This document shows positions 1 through 8,450 of a stretch of 64,000 nucleotides of DNA, one piece after another. The position numbers were made by a program, and so were the translations under genes. Source of the DNA: Nonomuraea maritima (lineage in GTDB: Bacteria > Actinomycetota > Actinomycetes > Streptosporangiales > Streptosporangiaceae); the NCBI RefSeq assembly GCF_900100395.1, contig NZ_FNFB01000016.1:62001-126000 (forward strand). Direction: 5' to 3'. The first letter of the stretch is position 1. Each line of letters starts with the position of its first letter. The notes below the pieces were generated by a model. That model had not been told where the DNA came from. It saw nothing but the letters and a program-made list of their open reading frames with translations, and did not search any database.

Positions 1-485
1 TCGGCCTTCTTGAAGCGGAAGCCCAGCCGGTCGAGCGCGCCGATCACGTGCTCCTGCGCCGGCAGCGGGCTGACGAACAGCGGGTCGAGATCGCCCTTGT
101 CGAGCGCGCCCGCGAGCGCCAGCTCCGTCTGGACGCCCAGCTTCATGCCGCGCAGCGGGTGCCCGGCGATCGCGCTGATCGGCGTCTCCCACGGGACCTG
201 GATCTCGAACGGCTGCTGGTGCGCGGCGCCCGCGGCGAGCTGGAACGACCCCGCGACCTGCTGGCGCAGGAAGCTGTAGGTCGTCTTGTACTCGTTGTCG
301 CCCGACTCGACCTCGACCACGGCGGTGAGGTCGATGTGGATGCCCTCGACCTTGTAGTCGGAGTTGCCGCCGCGGAAGTGGACGACGCCGCGCAGCGCGT
401 CACCGGGGCGCGCCCCCGAGGCGGCCAGCACCGTGTCGACCTCGACGCCCGCGCCGAACGCGGCCATCAACTTGCGGAACACCAT
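1..485 (-). CDS. Spo0M-like sporulation-control protein (partial, C-terminus beyond window)
   Basis: Reading the minus strand from the ATG at 485 gives MVFRKLMAAFGAGVEVDTVL, followed by a GARPGDALRGVVHFRGG segment, typical of the Spo0M (SpoIIO/arrestin-like) family. These cytoplasmic proteins have two beta-sandwich lobes and affect developmental control; the biochemical role is unclear. About 161 residues are visible and the frame is still open at base 1. An AGGAGAA ribosome site lies just upstream. The stop of the upstream SPFH gene is only 9 bp away, so the gene is probably the third member of an SPFH-SPFH-Spo0M operon. The family call rests on the N-terminal half only. Confidence 0.8.
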   Translation of the reverse strand, partial: MVFRKLMAAFGAGVEVDTVLAASGARPGDALRGVVHFRGGNSDYKVEGIHIDLTAVVEVESGDNEYKTTYSFLRQQVAGSFQLAAGAAHQQPFEIQVPWETPISAIAGHPLRGMKLGVQTELALAGALDKGDLDPLFVSPLPAQEHVIGALDRLGFRFKKA

Positions 486-494
486 GGGGTTCTC

Positions 495-1736
495 CTATGC
501 GGAAGGTGAGTGACCGTTGACGTGGTCGGCCCCCGCGCCCGAGATGCGGGGAAGCAGCTGGGCCAGGACGAGGGTGGACAGAGCGGAGTCGGCCTGCCCC
601 TGCTGGGTGCGGACGATCAGCGGCTGGGGAGCGCTCTCCGCCAGTTTGGCGCCGACGTCGAGGCGCCTGCGGGCCAGCTCGTACTGCAGCACGGCCCGGT
701 TGTCCCGGTACGACTCGGCCAGCCGGCGCAGCGCCTTGGCCTCGTTCTCGGCGGCGGTGAGCTCGGCCCGGCCGCGCGCCTCGATCTCCCACGTCACCCG
801 CTGCGCCTCGGTCTCCTGCTCCTCGAGCATGCGGGCGACGTCCTTGCGGGCCTGGTTGTGCGCGGCCTTGACCTCGACGACGCGGGCGTCGCGGGTCTTC
901 TTGGAACGCTCGATCTCCATCAGGAGGGTGTCGATGCGCCGCTTGCGCGTCAGCTCCCACTCCCGCTCGTACGCCGACAGCTCCTTGGCGACCTTCTCGC
1001 GGGTGGCGAGGTGCTGCTGGTACTGGTCGGGGAGCTGGACGTCGGGGATGTTGGCGCCGGTGACGCGTACGCCGTAGCGGCCGAGCTGACGGTTGAGCGC
1101 GTCCTGCATGTCGCCGACGTCGGAGCCGCGCAGGTCGTACGCGCGCTCGGTGTTGACCCGGCGGCTGCGCTGCCTGATGGCGTCCTGCACGGCGCTGGAG
1201 AGCACGAGGTCGAAGTTGCCCGCGCCGATCGTGCGCACGAACGCCACCGGGTCGACGATGCGGAACTTCAGGAAGAAGTCGATCGACTTCAGCGGCACGT
1301 TCTCCGCCGTCGGGCAGGCCACGATCGGCGCCGAGTACGGGATCTCGGTGGAGGTGTCGACGACGGCGTCCACCCGGTCCCACGGCAGCCACAGGTAGTG
1401 GCGGCCAGGAGGGAGCGTGCCGGTGATGGCGCCCCAGCGGCTGCGCACGCCGGTGGTGCCCTCCTCGATCTCGATGATCGCCCGGCGCCACATGGTGATG
1501 AGCCCCACGGCGAGGAAGAACAGCGCGGCGAGCGCCGCGACGAGGGTGAGGTCGGTCAGGACGGCCATGCCGGCGAAGTACAGGGCGAGGAACACCAGCG
1601 CCATCCACGCGAAGCCGCGCCGGTCCTTCGGGATGACGACGGGCACGAGCTGGCCCTGCTCGCCGCCGCGCAGCAGCTGGCGGATCTCGCCCCAGGAGGC
1701 CACCGACTCCTTGATCTTGGAAAACTCGCGGCTCAT
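495..1736 (-). CDS. SPFH/Band 7 membrane protein (first paralogue)
   Basis: A 413-residue protein. A cytoplasmic N-terminus with a VVIPKD motif is followed by two hydrophobic segments (about residues 45-85), then an SPFH domain (about 95-250, with IEEGTTGVRSRWG and the LPPGRHYLW motif). A charged Arg/Glu/Ala-rich coiled coil runs from about 250 to 370. Proteins of this class build oligomeric membrane scaffolds similar to stomatin or flotillin; no enzymatic role is expected. The start ATG overlaps the stop of the upstream SPFH paralogue (TGATG), so the two are translationally coupled and probably form a hetero-oligomer. Substrate or partner is unknown. Confidence 0.8.
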   Translation of the reverse strand: MSREFSKIKESVASWGEIRQLLRGGEQGQLVPVVIPKDRRGFAWMALVFLALYFAGMAVLTDLTLVAALAALFFLAVGLITMWRRAIIEIEEGTTGVRSRWGAITGTLPPGRHYLWLPWDRVDAVVDTSTEIPYSAPIVACPTAENVPLKSIDFFLKFRIVDPVAFVRTIGAGNFDLVLSSAVQDAIRQRSRRVNTERAYDLRGSDVGDMQDALNRQLGRYGVRVTGANIPDVQLPDQYQQHLATREKVAKELSAYEREWELTRKRRIDTLLMEIERSKKTRDARVVEVKAAHNQARKDVARMLEEQETEAQRVTWEIEARGRAELTAAENEAKALRRLAESYRDNRAVLQYELARRRLDVGAKLAESAPQPLIVRTQQGQADSALSTLVLAQLLPRISGAGADHVNGHSPSA

Positions 1737-3361
1737 CAGCGCTCACTCCCAGGGTGTCCGTGGTGCGCGCCGCCCGGCAGCAGGCGCTCCACGGTGCGTT
1801 CGAGGTCGGATGCCGGCTCGGGGGCGTCCGGCGGGCCGGCCACGTCGACGGCGGCCTTCCTGAGCAGCGCGGAGATCTCGGCCTCGCGACCGCGGACGCG
1901 GGCGCCGATCGCGTCGAGCCGTCCTGAGATGGCGGCCATGTCCTCGGCGGAGAACAGCGCGGCCCCCTTGCCGCCGACGAGCTGCTGCGCGAGGGCCAGG
2001 AAGTCGATGTCGGTCTGCTCGCCGACCTGGACGACCTGCGGCAGCCGGGCGGCCACCGACTCGAGCTTGGCGAGCAGGTCCTGCTGGAAGCGGTAGTCGA
2101 GGATCTCGGGCGCCTCGGCGGCCGACAGCGCCCTGATGTCGAGGGCCTGCGCCTCCAGGAGCGCGGAGTTGGCGTTCGCCGTGGACTCGGCCTCGACCAG
2201 CCGCTGGCGGGCCTGCGAGGTGGCCTGGTGGGTGGCGCGTTCGAGCGCGGTGTCCATGCGGGCCTGGTAGCCGGCGATCTCGGCCTGGATCGCGCTCAGC
2301 GTCTCCTGCAGCCCGGCGAGCTCCTTGACCAGGTCGCCCTCGTTCTGCTCCTTGCGCAGCTGCAGCTCGTACTCGTAGGTGTAGGCCTCCTTGGCGACCC
2401 GGACCATCTCGGGCGCGGCGAGGTCCATCCGGTACTCCTGGCTGGACGGCTCGGCGTGCGTGATGTTGACGTCGGTGAGCCGTACGGCGGGCAGGAACTG
2501 CTGGTTGAGGGAGTCGAGCATGCCGACGGTGCTCTCGCCGACCAGGTCGTAGATGTCCTCGGCGCGCTGGGCGTAGATGAGGGAGCGGGTGACCTCGCTG
2601 ATCGCGTTCTGCAGCTTGGACTGGAAACCGCTGACCGAGCCGAGCACGAAGATGAACTCCGCCGGGTTCTCGATGCGGAACTGCAGGAACAGGTCGACGC
2701 TCGCCTTGACGCCCTGCTGGGTCGGGGCTTCGCGGATCGGGGCGTTGAACGGGTACTCGCGCGTGGTGTTGACGATGTAGCTGACCCGCTTCCACGGGTT
2801 GAGCAGCGTGACCCGGCCAGGGTCGGCGATGTGCACGAGCTTGCCGAACTGGGTGATCAGCGCCTTGCAGCCCTCGGGCACCATCACCACGCTGCGCCGC
2901 CACCACAGGAACACCGCGGCCAGCACCAGCACCACCCAGTAGTGCGGGCCGAACAGCAGCTCCGAGCCGGGAACGATGTTCCCGAGCGCGCCGATGAGGC
3001 CGAGCAGCACGAGGATGACGAGGGGGACGAGCACCTTCGCGGTGCCGCCCTTGGGGATCACCACGGGCGAGATGACGTGCATCCCGTCCTCGGCGAAACT
3101 GCGGTTGACGATCTCGCCCGCGTCGCCCAGCGAGGCCGTCCTGGCCTCGATGAGGGTGCCGACGGAGCCGCCGGAGTCACGCGCGGCGGCGAAGTCGTGC
3201 GGGTTGAGCCGGAAGCTCGGCCCCTGGCCTGCTGCCCGGCCGGTCTGGTCGACCACCTGCCCGACGGCCTGTCCCATGGCCTGTCGTAAGTCTCCGCCCT
3301 GAGCGACAGCCTGGGCTACTCCCTGACCTGCTCTGATGAGGGCCTCTCTCGGTCGCGACAT
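1736..3361 (-). CDS. SPFH/Band 7 membrane protein (second paralogue)
   Basis: A 541-residue protein and the first gene of the minus-strand operon. The first 75 residues are Gln/Gly/Ala-rich (repeated QAVGQ/QAMGQ-like units) and look flexible. VVIPKGG mirrors the VVIPKD of the downstream paralogue and precedes two membrane helices (about 108-155). The SPFH domain covers about 160-310, with a coiled coil at about 320-420. The C-terminus is acidic and ends in an additional helical segment. Start is ATG at 3361 with AAGGATGG upstream. Role inferred: membrane microdomain scaffold working with the downstream SPFH and Spo0M-like proteins. Confidence 0.8.
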   Translation of the reverse strand: MSRPREALIRAGQGVAQAVAQGGDLRQAMGQAVGQVVDQTGRAAGQGPSFRLNPHDFAAARDSGGSVGTLIEARTASLGDAGEIVNRSFAEDGMHVISPVVIPKGGTAKVLVPLVILVLLGLIGALGNIVPGSELLFGPHYWVVLVLAAVFLWWRRSVVMVPEGCKALITQFGKLVHIADPGRVTLLNPWKRVSYIVNTTREYPFNAPIREAPTQQGVKASVDLFLQFRIENPAEFIFVLGSVSGFQSKLQNAISEVTRSLIYAQRAEDIYDLVGESTVGMLDSLNQQFLPAVRLTDVNITHAEPSSQEYRMDLAAPEMVRVAKEAYTYEYELQLRKEQNEGDLVKELAGLQETLSAIQAEIAGYQARMDTALERATHQATSQARQRLVEAESTANANSALLEAQALDIRALSAAEAPEILDYRFQQDLLAKLESVAARLPQVVQVGEQTDIDFLALAQQLVGGKGAALFSAEDMAAISGRLDAIGARVRGREAEISALLRKAAVDVAGPPDAPEPASDLERTVERLLPGGAHHGHPGSER

Positions 3362-3445
3362 ACCACCATCCTTGTTCAGCTACGGCGATTTCGACCGTAT
3401 CGGGTGGGACTTACTATCCGCTTGCAAAGCGACATCACATCTCTA

Positions 3446-3491
3446 TTGCACCCTGTAGTAGGTGTGCTATTCATGTAGTACATCTACTATC
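3446..3491 (+). promoter_or_regulatory. Promoter and imperfect inverted repeat upstream of the ABC exporter operon
   Basis: TTGCAC (3446-3451) and TATTCA (3468-3473) are 16 bp apart and could be -35/-10 boxes. They are embedded in an inverted repeat, TAGTAGGTGTG (3456-3466) against TACATCTACTA (3479-3489), with 9 of 11 positions matching. A second near-palindrome, ATGTAGTACAT, lies at 3473-3483. Placement over the promoter suggests repression by a dimeric regulator. The XRE gene at the end of this operon is one candidate; a YtrA-type GntR protein elsewhere is another. Confidence 0.45.
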
Positions 3492-3502
3492 AAGGTGGGG
3501 AG

Positions 3503-4414
3503 ATGGAAACAGTCAGAGAACTGCCGGACGGGCTGGACCGGGTGAACACCGCCGCCATCGAGGTCCGCGGCCTGAAGATGTCGTACGGGACCAAGGAGGT
3601 CCTGCGCGACGTCGGGTTCACGGTCGCGGCCGGCGAGGTGATCGCCCTGCTCGGGCCCAACGGCGCGGGCAAGACCACGACGATCGAGATCATGGAGGGC
3701 TTCCGGGCCCCCTCGGCGGGCCACGTACGGGTGCTCGGCGTCGAGCCCATCCGCGGCGACGAGAGGTGGCGCGCCAGGTTAGGGGTGGTGCTGCAGTCGT
3801 GGCGCGACCACGGCCGCTGGCGGGTGCGCGAGCTCCTGCACCACCTCGGCCGCTACTACGAGCCGTACGCCCCTCAGAGCCGCAGCCCGTTCGACGCCGA
3901 CGAGCTGATCGCCGCGGTCGGGCTCACGGAGCAGGGCGAGCAGCGCGTCAGGCAGCTCTCTGGAGGGCAGCGCCGCCGTCTCGACGTCGCCATCGGCATC
4001 GTCGGCCGGCCCGAGGTGCTCTTCCTCGACGAGCCGACCGCCGGCTTCGACCCGCAGGCCAGGCGCGACTTCCACGACCTGGTGCACCGGCTGTCCGACC
4101 TGGACGACACCACGATCCTGCTCACCACCCACGACCTCGACGAGGCCGAGAAGCTCGCCGACCGCATCCTCATCCTGGCCGGCGGCCGGATCGTCGCCGA
4201 CGGCAGCCCCGACAGGCTGTCGCGGGAGTTCTCGCGCGACGCGCAGGTGCGCTGGAGCCAGGGCGGCGAGCACTTCGTGCACGCCACCGACGACGCCACC
4301 GGCTTCGTCCGCCGGCTGTTCGAGCAGCACGGCGAGGAGGTCGGCGACCTGGAGGTCCGCCGGGCCACGCTGGAGGACACGTACATGGCGATCGTGAAGA
4401 GGGAGGAAGCGTGA
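3503..4414 (+). CDS. ABC-2 type exporter, ATP-binding protein
   Basis: A 303-residue nucleotide-binding subunit. Walker A is GPNGAGKT, the signature is LSGGQRRRLD, Walker B is VLFLDEPT followed by AGFDP, and the switch His lies in LLTTHDLDEAE. The last 80 residues form the C-terminal extension typical of DrrA-like exporters. ATG at 3503 has AAGGTGG close upstream; a GTG at 3541 is an alternative start that fits the family N-terminus better. The permease gene overlaps its stop by 4 bp (GTGA), so the two form one exporter. Substrate unknown. Confidence 0.88.
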   Translation: METVRELPDGLDRVNTAAIEVRGLKMSYGTKEVLRDVGFTVAAGEVIALLGPNGAGKTTTIEIMEGFRAPSAGHVRVLGVEPIRGDERWRARLGVVLQSWRDHGRWRVRELLHHLGRYYEPYAPQSRSPFDADELIAAVGLTEQGEQRVRQLSGGQRRRLDVAIGIVGRPEVLFLDEPTAGFDPQARRDFHDLVHRLSDLDDTTILLTTHDLDEAEKLADRILILAGGRIVADGSPDRLSREFSRDAQVRWSQGGEHFVHATDDATGFVRRLFEQHGEEVGDLEVRRATLEDTYMAIVKREEA

Positions 4415-5265
4415 ACCCGAGGCTGCACGCCGTCCGGCTGGGCCTGCGCCGGGGTCTGATCGAGTTCCGGCACCAGATGACCAGCACGCAGGACGTGTTC
4501 TTCACGGTGATGACCACCGCGTCCTTCGTGGTCGTCCTCTACCTGCAGCGCGACGCCACCCTGCCCGGCACGGACCTGCCGCTGGCGGCGGCCACGCTGC
4601 CCGGCATGCTGGGCATGCTCGTGCCGGTCACCTCGATGGTCGGCGCGGTCGGCATGCTGTCCGTGGAGCGCGAGGACGGCACCCTGCTGCGCGCCAAGGC
4701 GATGCCGCAGGGCATGGTCGGCTACCTGGTCAGCCGGGTGACGTCGCTGTCGCTGTCCACCGTGGTGAGCGTGATCGTGATGATCGTCGCGGGGCTCTTC
4801 CTGGTCGACGGCCTGACCGGGACCGGGGCGGGGGGATGGCTCACGGTCGCCTGGCTGACACTGCTGGGCCTGCTGTCCTCGCTCCCGCTCGGGGCGATCG
4901 TGGGCTCGTTGGCCGCGAACCCGCAGGCCGCGGCGGGTCTGTCGATGCTGACGGTGGGCGGGTTGACCGCCGTGTCCGGCATCTTCTACCCGATCTCGGC
5001 GCTGGCCGGATGGATGCAGGGGGTGGCGCAGATCTTCCCCCTCTACTGGCTGGGGCTCGGCATGCGTTCCGCGCTGCTGCCGGACGGGGCCGCCGCGGCG
5101 GAGATCGGCGGCTCGTGGCGACCCGTGGAGACCACGCTCGTGCTCGTCGCATGGGCCGTCGTCGGGCTGCTGGCGGCGCCGCCGATCCTGCGCCGGATGG
5201 CGCGGCGCGAGTCGGGCTCGGCCATGCAGACGCGGCGTGATCGGGCCATGCAGCGGATCGGCTGA
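4411..5265 (+). CDS. ABC-2 type exporter, permease
   Basis: 284 residues starting at a GTG that overlaps the stop of the ATPase gene. Six hydrophobic segments are visible. ERE(D)GTLLRAKAMP after TM2 is the typical ABC-2 coupling-helix region, and AVSGIFYPISALAGWMQ lies before the last helices. It is the membrane partner of the preceding ATPase. A small XRE regulator follows 11 bp downstream, an arrangement seen in drug or peptide exporters, but no substrate can be deduced. Confidence 0.85.
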   Translation: MNPRLHAVRLGLRRGLIEFRHQMTSTQDVFFTVMTTASFVVVLYLQRDATLPGTDLPLAAATLPGMLGMLVPVTSMVGAVGMLSVEREDGTLLRAKAMPQGMVGYLVSRVTSLSLSTVVSVIVMIVAGLFLVDGLTGTGAGGWLTVAWLTLLGLLSSLPLGAIVGSLAANPQAAAGLSMLTVGGLTAVSGIFYPISALAGWMQGVAQIFPLYWLGLGMRSALLPDGAAAAEIGGSWRPVETTLVLVAWAVVGLLAAPPILRRMARRESGSAMQTRRDRAMQRIG

Positions 5266-5276
5266 GAAGATACGCG

Positions 5277-5513
5277 GTGATGAGCGAGACCGTCTACAAC
5301 CGCATCGCGCTGCTGCGCGCGGAACGCAAGGTCACCCGCAGGCAGCTGGCCGACGCCCTCGGCGTGCACTACCAGACCGTCGGCTACCTCGAACGCGGCG
5401 AGTACAGCCCCAGCCTCTACCTCGCGCTGCGGATCGCCGACTATTTCGAGGTCCCCGTGGAGGTGGTCTTCTCCACGGCGCCGTTCCCCCGGATCGGTGA
5501 GCGGTCCGCCTGA
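5277..5513 (+). CDS. XRE-family helix-turn-helix regulator (small)
   Basis: 77-78 residues, essentially one lambda-repressor-like HTH: RIALLRAERKVTRRQLADAL, then HYQTVGYLERGEYSPSLYLALRIADYF. GTG (5277) and ATG (5280) are adjacent and either may be the start. Proteins of this size (YozG/CopG-like XRE) usually bind DNA as dimers. As the last gene of the ABC operon it may autoregulate the operon through the inverted repeat near 3456-3489; this is inference. Confidence 0.85.
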   Translation: MMSETVYNRIALLRAERKVTRRQLADALGVHYQTVGYLERGEYSPSLYLALRIADYFEVPVEVVFSTAPFPRIGERSA

Positions 5514-5535
5514 CGTTTATGTCGGTGGCGACGCC

Positions 5536-5548
5536 TACAGTGGGCACC
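5536..5548 (+). promoter_or_regulatory. -10 box of a probable leaderless uvrB promoter
   Basis: TACAGT at 5536-5541 lies 7 nt before the ATG at 5549, so transcription would begin at or next to the start codon. CTGACG at 5510-5515 is a possible but distant (20 bp) -35. No ribosome-binding site precedes the ATG. Confidence 0.5.
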
Positions 5549-7657
5549 ATGCGACCGGTCACAGATTTGCAGCGGAAGGTGGCGCCGTTCGAGGTCGTCA
5601 CCGAGATGACTCCCTCGGGCGACCAGCCTGCGGCCATCGCCGAGCTGGAGCGCCGCGTCAGGGCCGGGGAGAAGGACAGCGTCCTGCTCGGCGCCACCGG
5701 CACCGGCAAGACCGCCTCGATCGCCTGGCTCATCGAGCGGCTGCAGCGGCCCACCCTGGTCATGCAGCCCAACAAGACGCTCGCCGCGCAGTTCGCCAAC
5801 GAGCTGCGCGAGATGCTGCCCAACAACGCGGTCGAATATTTCGTCTCTTATTACGACTACTACCAGCCTGAGGCGTACGTCCCGCAGAGCGACACCTACA
5901 TCGAGAAGGACTCCTCGATCAACGACGAGGTCGAGCGGCTGCGCCACTCGGCCACCAACTCGCTGCTCACCCGCCGCGACACGATCGTGGTCGCCTCGGT
6001 GTCGTGCATCTACGGCCTCGGCACGCCGCAGGAATACGTCGACCGCATGGCCCGGCTGCGCGTCGGCATGGACGTCGATCGCGACCAGCTGCTGCGCCGC
6101 CTCGTCGACATGCAGTACGCCCGCAACGACATGGCCTTCACCCGCGGCACGTTCCGGGTGCGCGGCGACACCATCGAGATCATCCCGAAGTACGAAGAGC
6201 TCGCCGTCCGCATCGAGATGTTCGGCGACGAGATCGAGAAGCTGTGCACGATGCACCCGCTGACCGGCGAGGTCATCACCGAGGACGACGAGCTCTACAT
6301 CTTCCCGGCCTCCCACTACGTGGCCGGCGAGCAGCGCATGGCCGCCGCCGTCGCGGGCATCGAGGCCGAGCTGGCCGACCGGCTGGCCGAGCTCGAGCGG
6401 CAGGGCAAGCTGCTGGAGGCCCAGCGGCTGCGGATGCGCACGACGTACGACATCGAGATGATGCGGCAGATCGGCACCTGCTCCGGCATCGAGAACTACT
6501 CGCGCCACATGGACGGCCGCGAGCCGGGCAGCGCGCCCAACACGCTGCTCGACTACTTCCCCGAAGACTTCCTGCTGGTGCTCGACGAGTCCCACCAGAC
6601 CGTGCCGCAGATCGGGGCCATGTACGAAGGCGACGCCTCCCGCAAGCGCACGCTGGTCGAGCACGGGTTCCGGCTGCCGTCGGCGCTCGACAACCGGCCG
6701 CTGAAGTGGGAGGAGTTCCTCGAGCGCATCGGGCAGACGGTCTACCTGTCGGCCACGCCGGGGCCGTACGAGCTGGGGCGGGTCAAGGGCGACGTGGTCG
6801 AGCAGGTCATCCGCCCGACCGGCCTCGTCGACCCCGAGGTCGTCGTCAAGCCGACCAAGGGTCAGATCGACGACCTGGTCCACGAGATCCGCGAGCGGGC
6901 CGAGCGCGACGAGCGCGTCCTGGTCACCACGCTGACCAAGAAGATGTCGGAAGACCTCACCGACTACCTTCTCGAGCTCGGCATCCGGGTCCGCTACCTG
7001 CACAGCGAGGTCGACACGCTGCGCCGCATCGAGCTGCTGCGCGAGCTGCGCACGGGCGAGTTCGACGTGCTCGTCGGCATCAACCTGCTGCGTGAGGGCC
7101 TCGACCTGCCCGAGGTGTCGCTGGTGGCCATCCTCGACGCCGACAAGGAGGGCTTCCTGCGTTCGGAGACCTCGCTGATCCAGACGATCGGCCGCGCGGC
7201 CCGCAACGTCTCCGGCCAGGTCCACATGTACGCCGACAAGATCACCCCGTCGATGGAGCGGGCGATCGACGAGACCAACCGGCGGCGGGCCAAGCAGATC
7301 GCCTACAACGAGGCCAACGGCATCGACCCGCAGCCGCTGCGCAAGAAGATCGCCGACATCCTCGACTCCCTGCAGCGCGAGGACGCCGACACCGACCGGC
7401 TGCTCGGCGGCGGGCGGCAGCAGTCGCGGGGCAAGGCGCCCGTCCCCGGCTTCGGGGCCCGGCAGGCCGGCCAGCACGCCAAGGCCATCGCCGGCGAGAT
7501 GCCCCGGGCGCAGATGGCGTCGCTCGTCGAGTCGCTGACTGAGCAGATGCACCAGGCGGCCGCCGACCTGCAGTTCGAGGTGGCGGCCCGGCTGCGTGAC
7601 GAGATCAAGGAGCTCAAGCGTGAGCTGCGCGACATGAAGGAAGCCGGGGTCGAATAG
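5549..7657 (+). CDS. uvrB: UvrABC excinuclease subunit B
   Basis: 702 residues from the ATG at 5549 (MRPVTDLQRKV), the usual family N-terminus; an upstream in-frame ATG at 5519 would add ten unusual residues. UvrB takes damaged DNA from UvrA, verifies the lesion with its cryptic helicase and recruits UvrC. Visible are Walker A GATGTGKT, the beta-hairpin region YYDYYQPEAYVPQSDTYIEK, DESH (helicase motif II), and helicase motifs V/VI in GINLLREGLDLPEVSLVA and QTIGRAARN. A C-terminal UVR domain for UvrC contact ends the protein. The length is normal. Confidence 0.97.
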   Translation: MRPVTDLQRKVAPFEVVTEMTPSGDQPAAIAELERRVRAGEKDSVLLGATGTGKTASIAWLIERLQRPTLVMQPNKTLAAQFANELREMLPNNAVEYFVSYYDYYQPEAYVPQSDTYIEKDSSINDEVERLRHSATNSLLTRRDTIVVASVSCIYGLGTPQEYVDRMARLRVGMDVDRDQLLRRLVDMQYARNDMAFTRGTFRVRGDTIEIIPKYEELAVRIEMFGDEIEKLCTMHPLTGEVITEDDELYIFPASHYVAGEQRMAAAVAGIEAELADRLAELERQGKLLEAQRLRMRTTYDIEMMRQIGTCSGIENYSRHMDGREPGSAPNTLLDYFPEDFLLVLDESHQTVPQIGAMYEGDASRKRTLVEHGFRLPSALDNRPLKWEEFLERIGQTVYLSATPGPYELGRVKGDVVEQVIRPTGLVDPEVVVKPTKGQIDDLVHEIRERAERDERVLVTTLTKKMSEDLTDYLLELGIRVRYLHSEVDTLRRIELLRELRTGEFDVLVGINLLREGLDLPEVSLVAILDADKEGFLRSETSLIQTIGRAARNVSGQVHMYADKITPSMERAIDETNRRRAKQIAYNEANGIDPQPLRKKIADILDSLQREDADTDRLLGGGRQQSRGKAPVPGFGARQAGQHAKAIAGEMPRAQMASLVESLTEQMHQAAADLQFEVAARLRDEIKELKRELRDMKEAGVE

Positions 7658-7726
7658 CGGTCAAATCACTGCATGTGACTGCTGACCTGGAGCAACCTTT
7701 GCCGGGCGCCGGGCACCGAGCCAGGT

Positions 7727-8374
7727 ATGAACAAGACGATCGCCGGGTCCCTGGTAGGCGTGACGATGCTCGCCGGAGGGTGCGCCACCGTGCAGGGCCA
7801 GGCCGACCGGGCCGTTCACCTGGCCTCGCCTTCCTTGGGTGCTGCCGCGGGTCCCACTGCGGGTCCTACTGAGGGGCCCACCGGCGGGGCTCCCGGCGGC
7901 CCCGCTTCGCAGGGCTCGCCGCCGGTGAGCCCCAACCGCGTCGGCGTCGGCGACCTCAAGCAGGCCGCCGAGGCCGCTCTCCGGGCGGTGCCCGGCGCCA
8001 CGGTCATGACGCTGGAGGCCGAGGAGGACGGCAGGCGCTGGGAGGTCCAGCTCGTCGGCCAGGACGGCACCGAACACCAGGTCGACGTGGAGTCCGGCAA
8101 GGTCGTCGGCGGTCCGGTCGCCGAGAGCCAGGACCAGGACGACAAGAACGACGACCGTGACCTCGTACGGGCGGCCAAGCTCGACTACGCGCAGGCGGCC
8201 GACAGGGTCATGACCGTGGTGCCCGAGGGGCGCATCACGGAGCTGAGCCTCGACCTCGAGCGGGGCAAGGCCGTCTGGGAGTCCGACGTCATCACGCCCA
8301 ACGGCGCCAAGCACGAGGTCACCATCGACGCCACCTCAGGCGAAGTTCTCCGCACCAACCGCACCACCACCTGA
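7727..8374 (+). CDS. PepSY-domain lipoprotein
   Basis: 215 residues. An N-terminal signal peptide with lipobox LAGGC predicts lipidation at Cys19 and anchoring outside the cytoplasmic membrane. A Gly/Pro/Thr-rich linker (with repeated AGPT/EGPT units, about 38-70) is followed by two PepSY-like repeats: residues about 75-130 (AAEAALRAVPGATVMTLEAE with WEVQLVGQDGTEHQVDVESGKVV) and about 145-212. PepSY domains are thought to inhibit or modulate peptidases or act as sensors; the target here is unknown. It appears monocistronic. Confidence 0.82.
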   Translation: MNKTIAGSLVGVTMLAGGCATVQGQADRAVHLASPSLGAAAGPTAGPTEGPTGGAPGGPASQGSPPVSPNRVGVGDLKQAAEAALRAVPGATVMTLEAEEDGRRWEVQLVGQDGTEHQVDVESGKVVGGPVAESQDQDDKNDDRDLVRAAKLDYAQAADRVMTVVPEGRITELSLDLERGKAVWESDVITPNGAKHEVTIDATSGEVLRTNRTTT

Positions 8375-8450
8375 CACACCACGCAAGACGCTCGCTCCCG
8401 ACGTGATGTGACGCCAGGGCGGTCGCGCCCGGACGGGCGTCGGGGGAGCG

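Noticed and set aside
510..2096. Long plus-strand frames opposite the SPFH genes, and similar long frames opposite uvrB, rluB, YcaO, LanM and the NHLM transporters
   Set aside because: High-GC DNA gives long antisense frames; their translations are Arg/Ala/Gly/Pro-rich without domains and overlap strongly supported genes.
5519..5548. Upstream ATG for uvrB
   Set aside because: It adds ten residues absent from the family and would place the -10 box inside the coding sequence; ATG 5549 fits a leaderless start.
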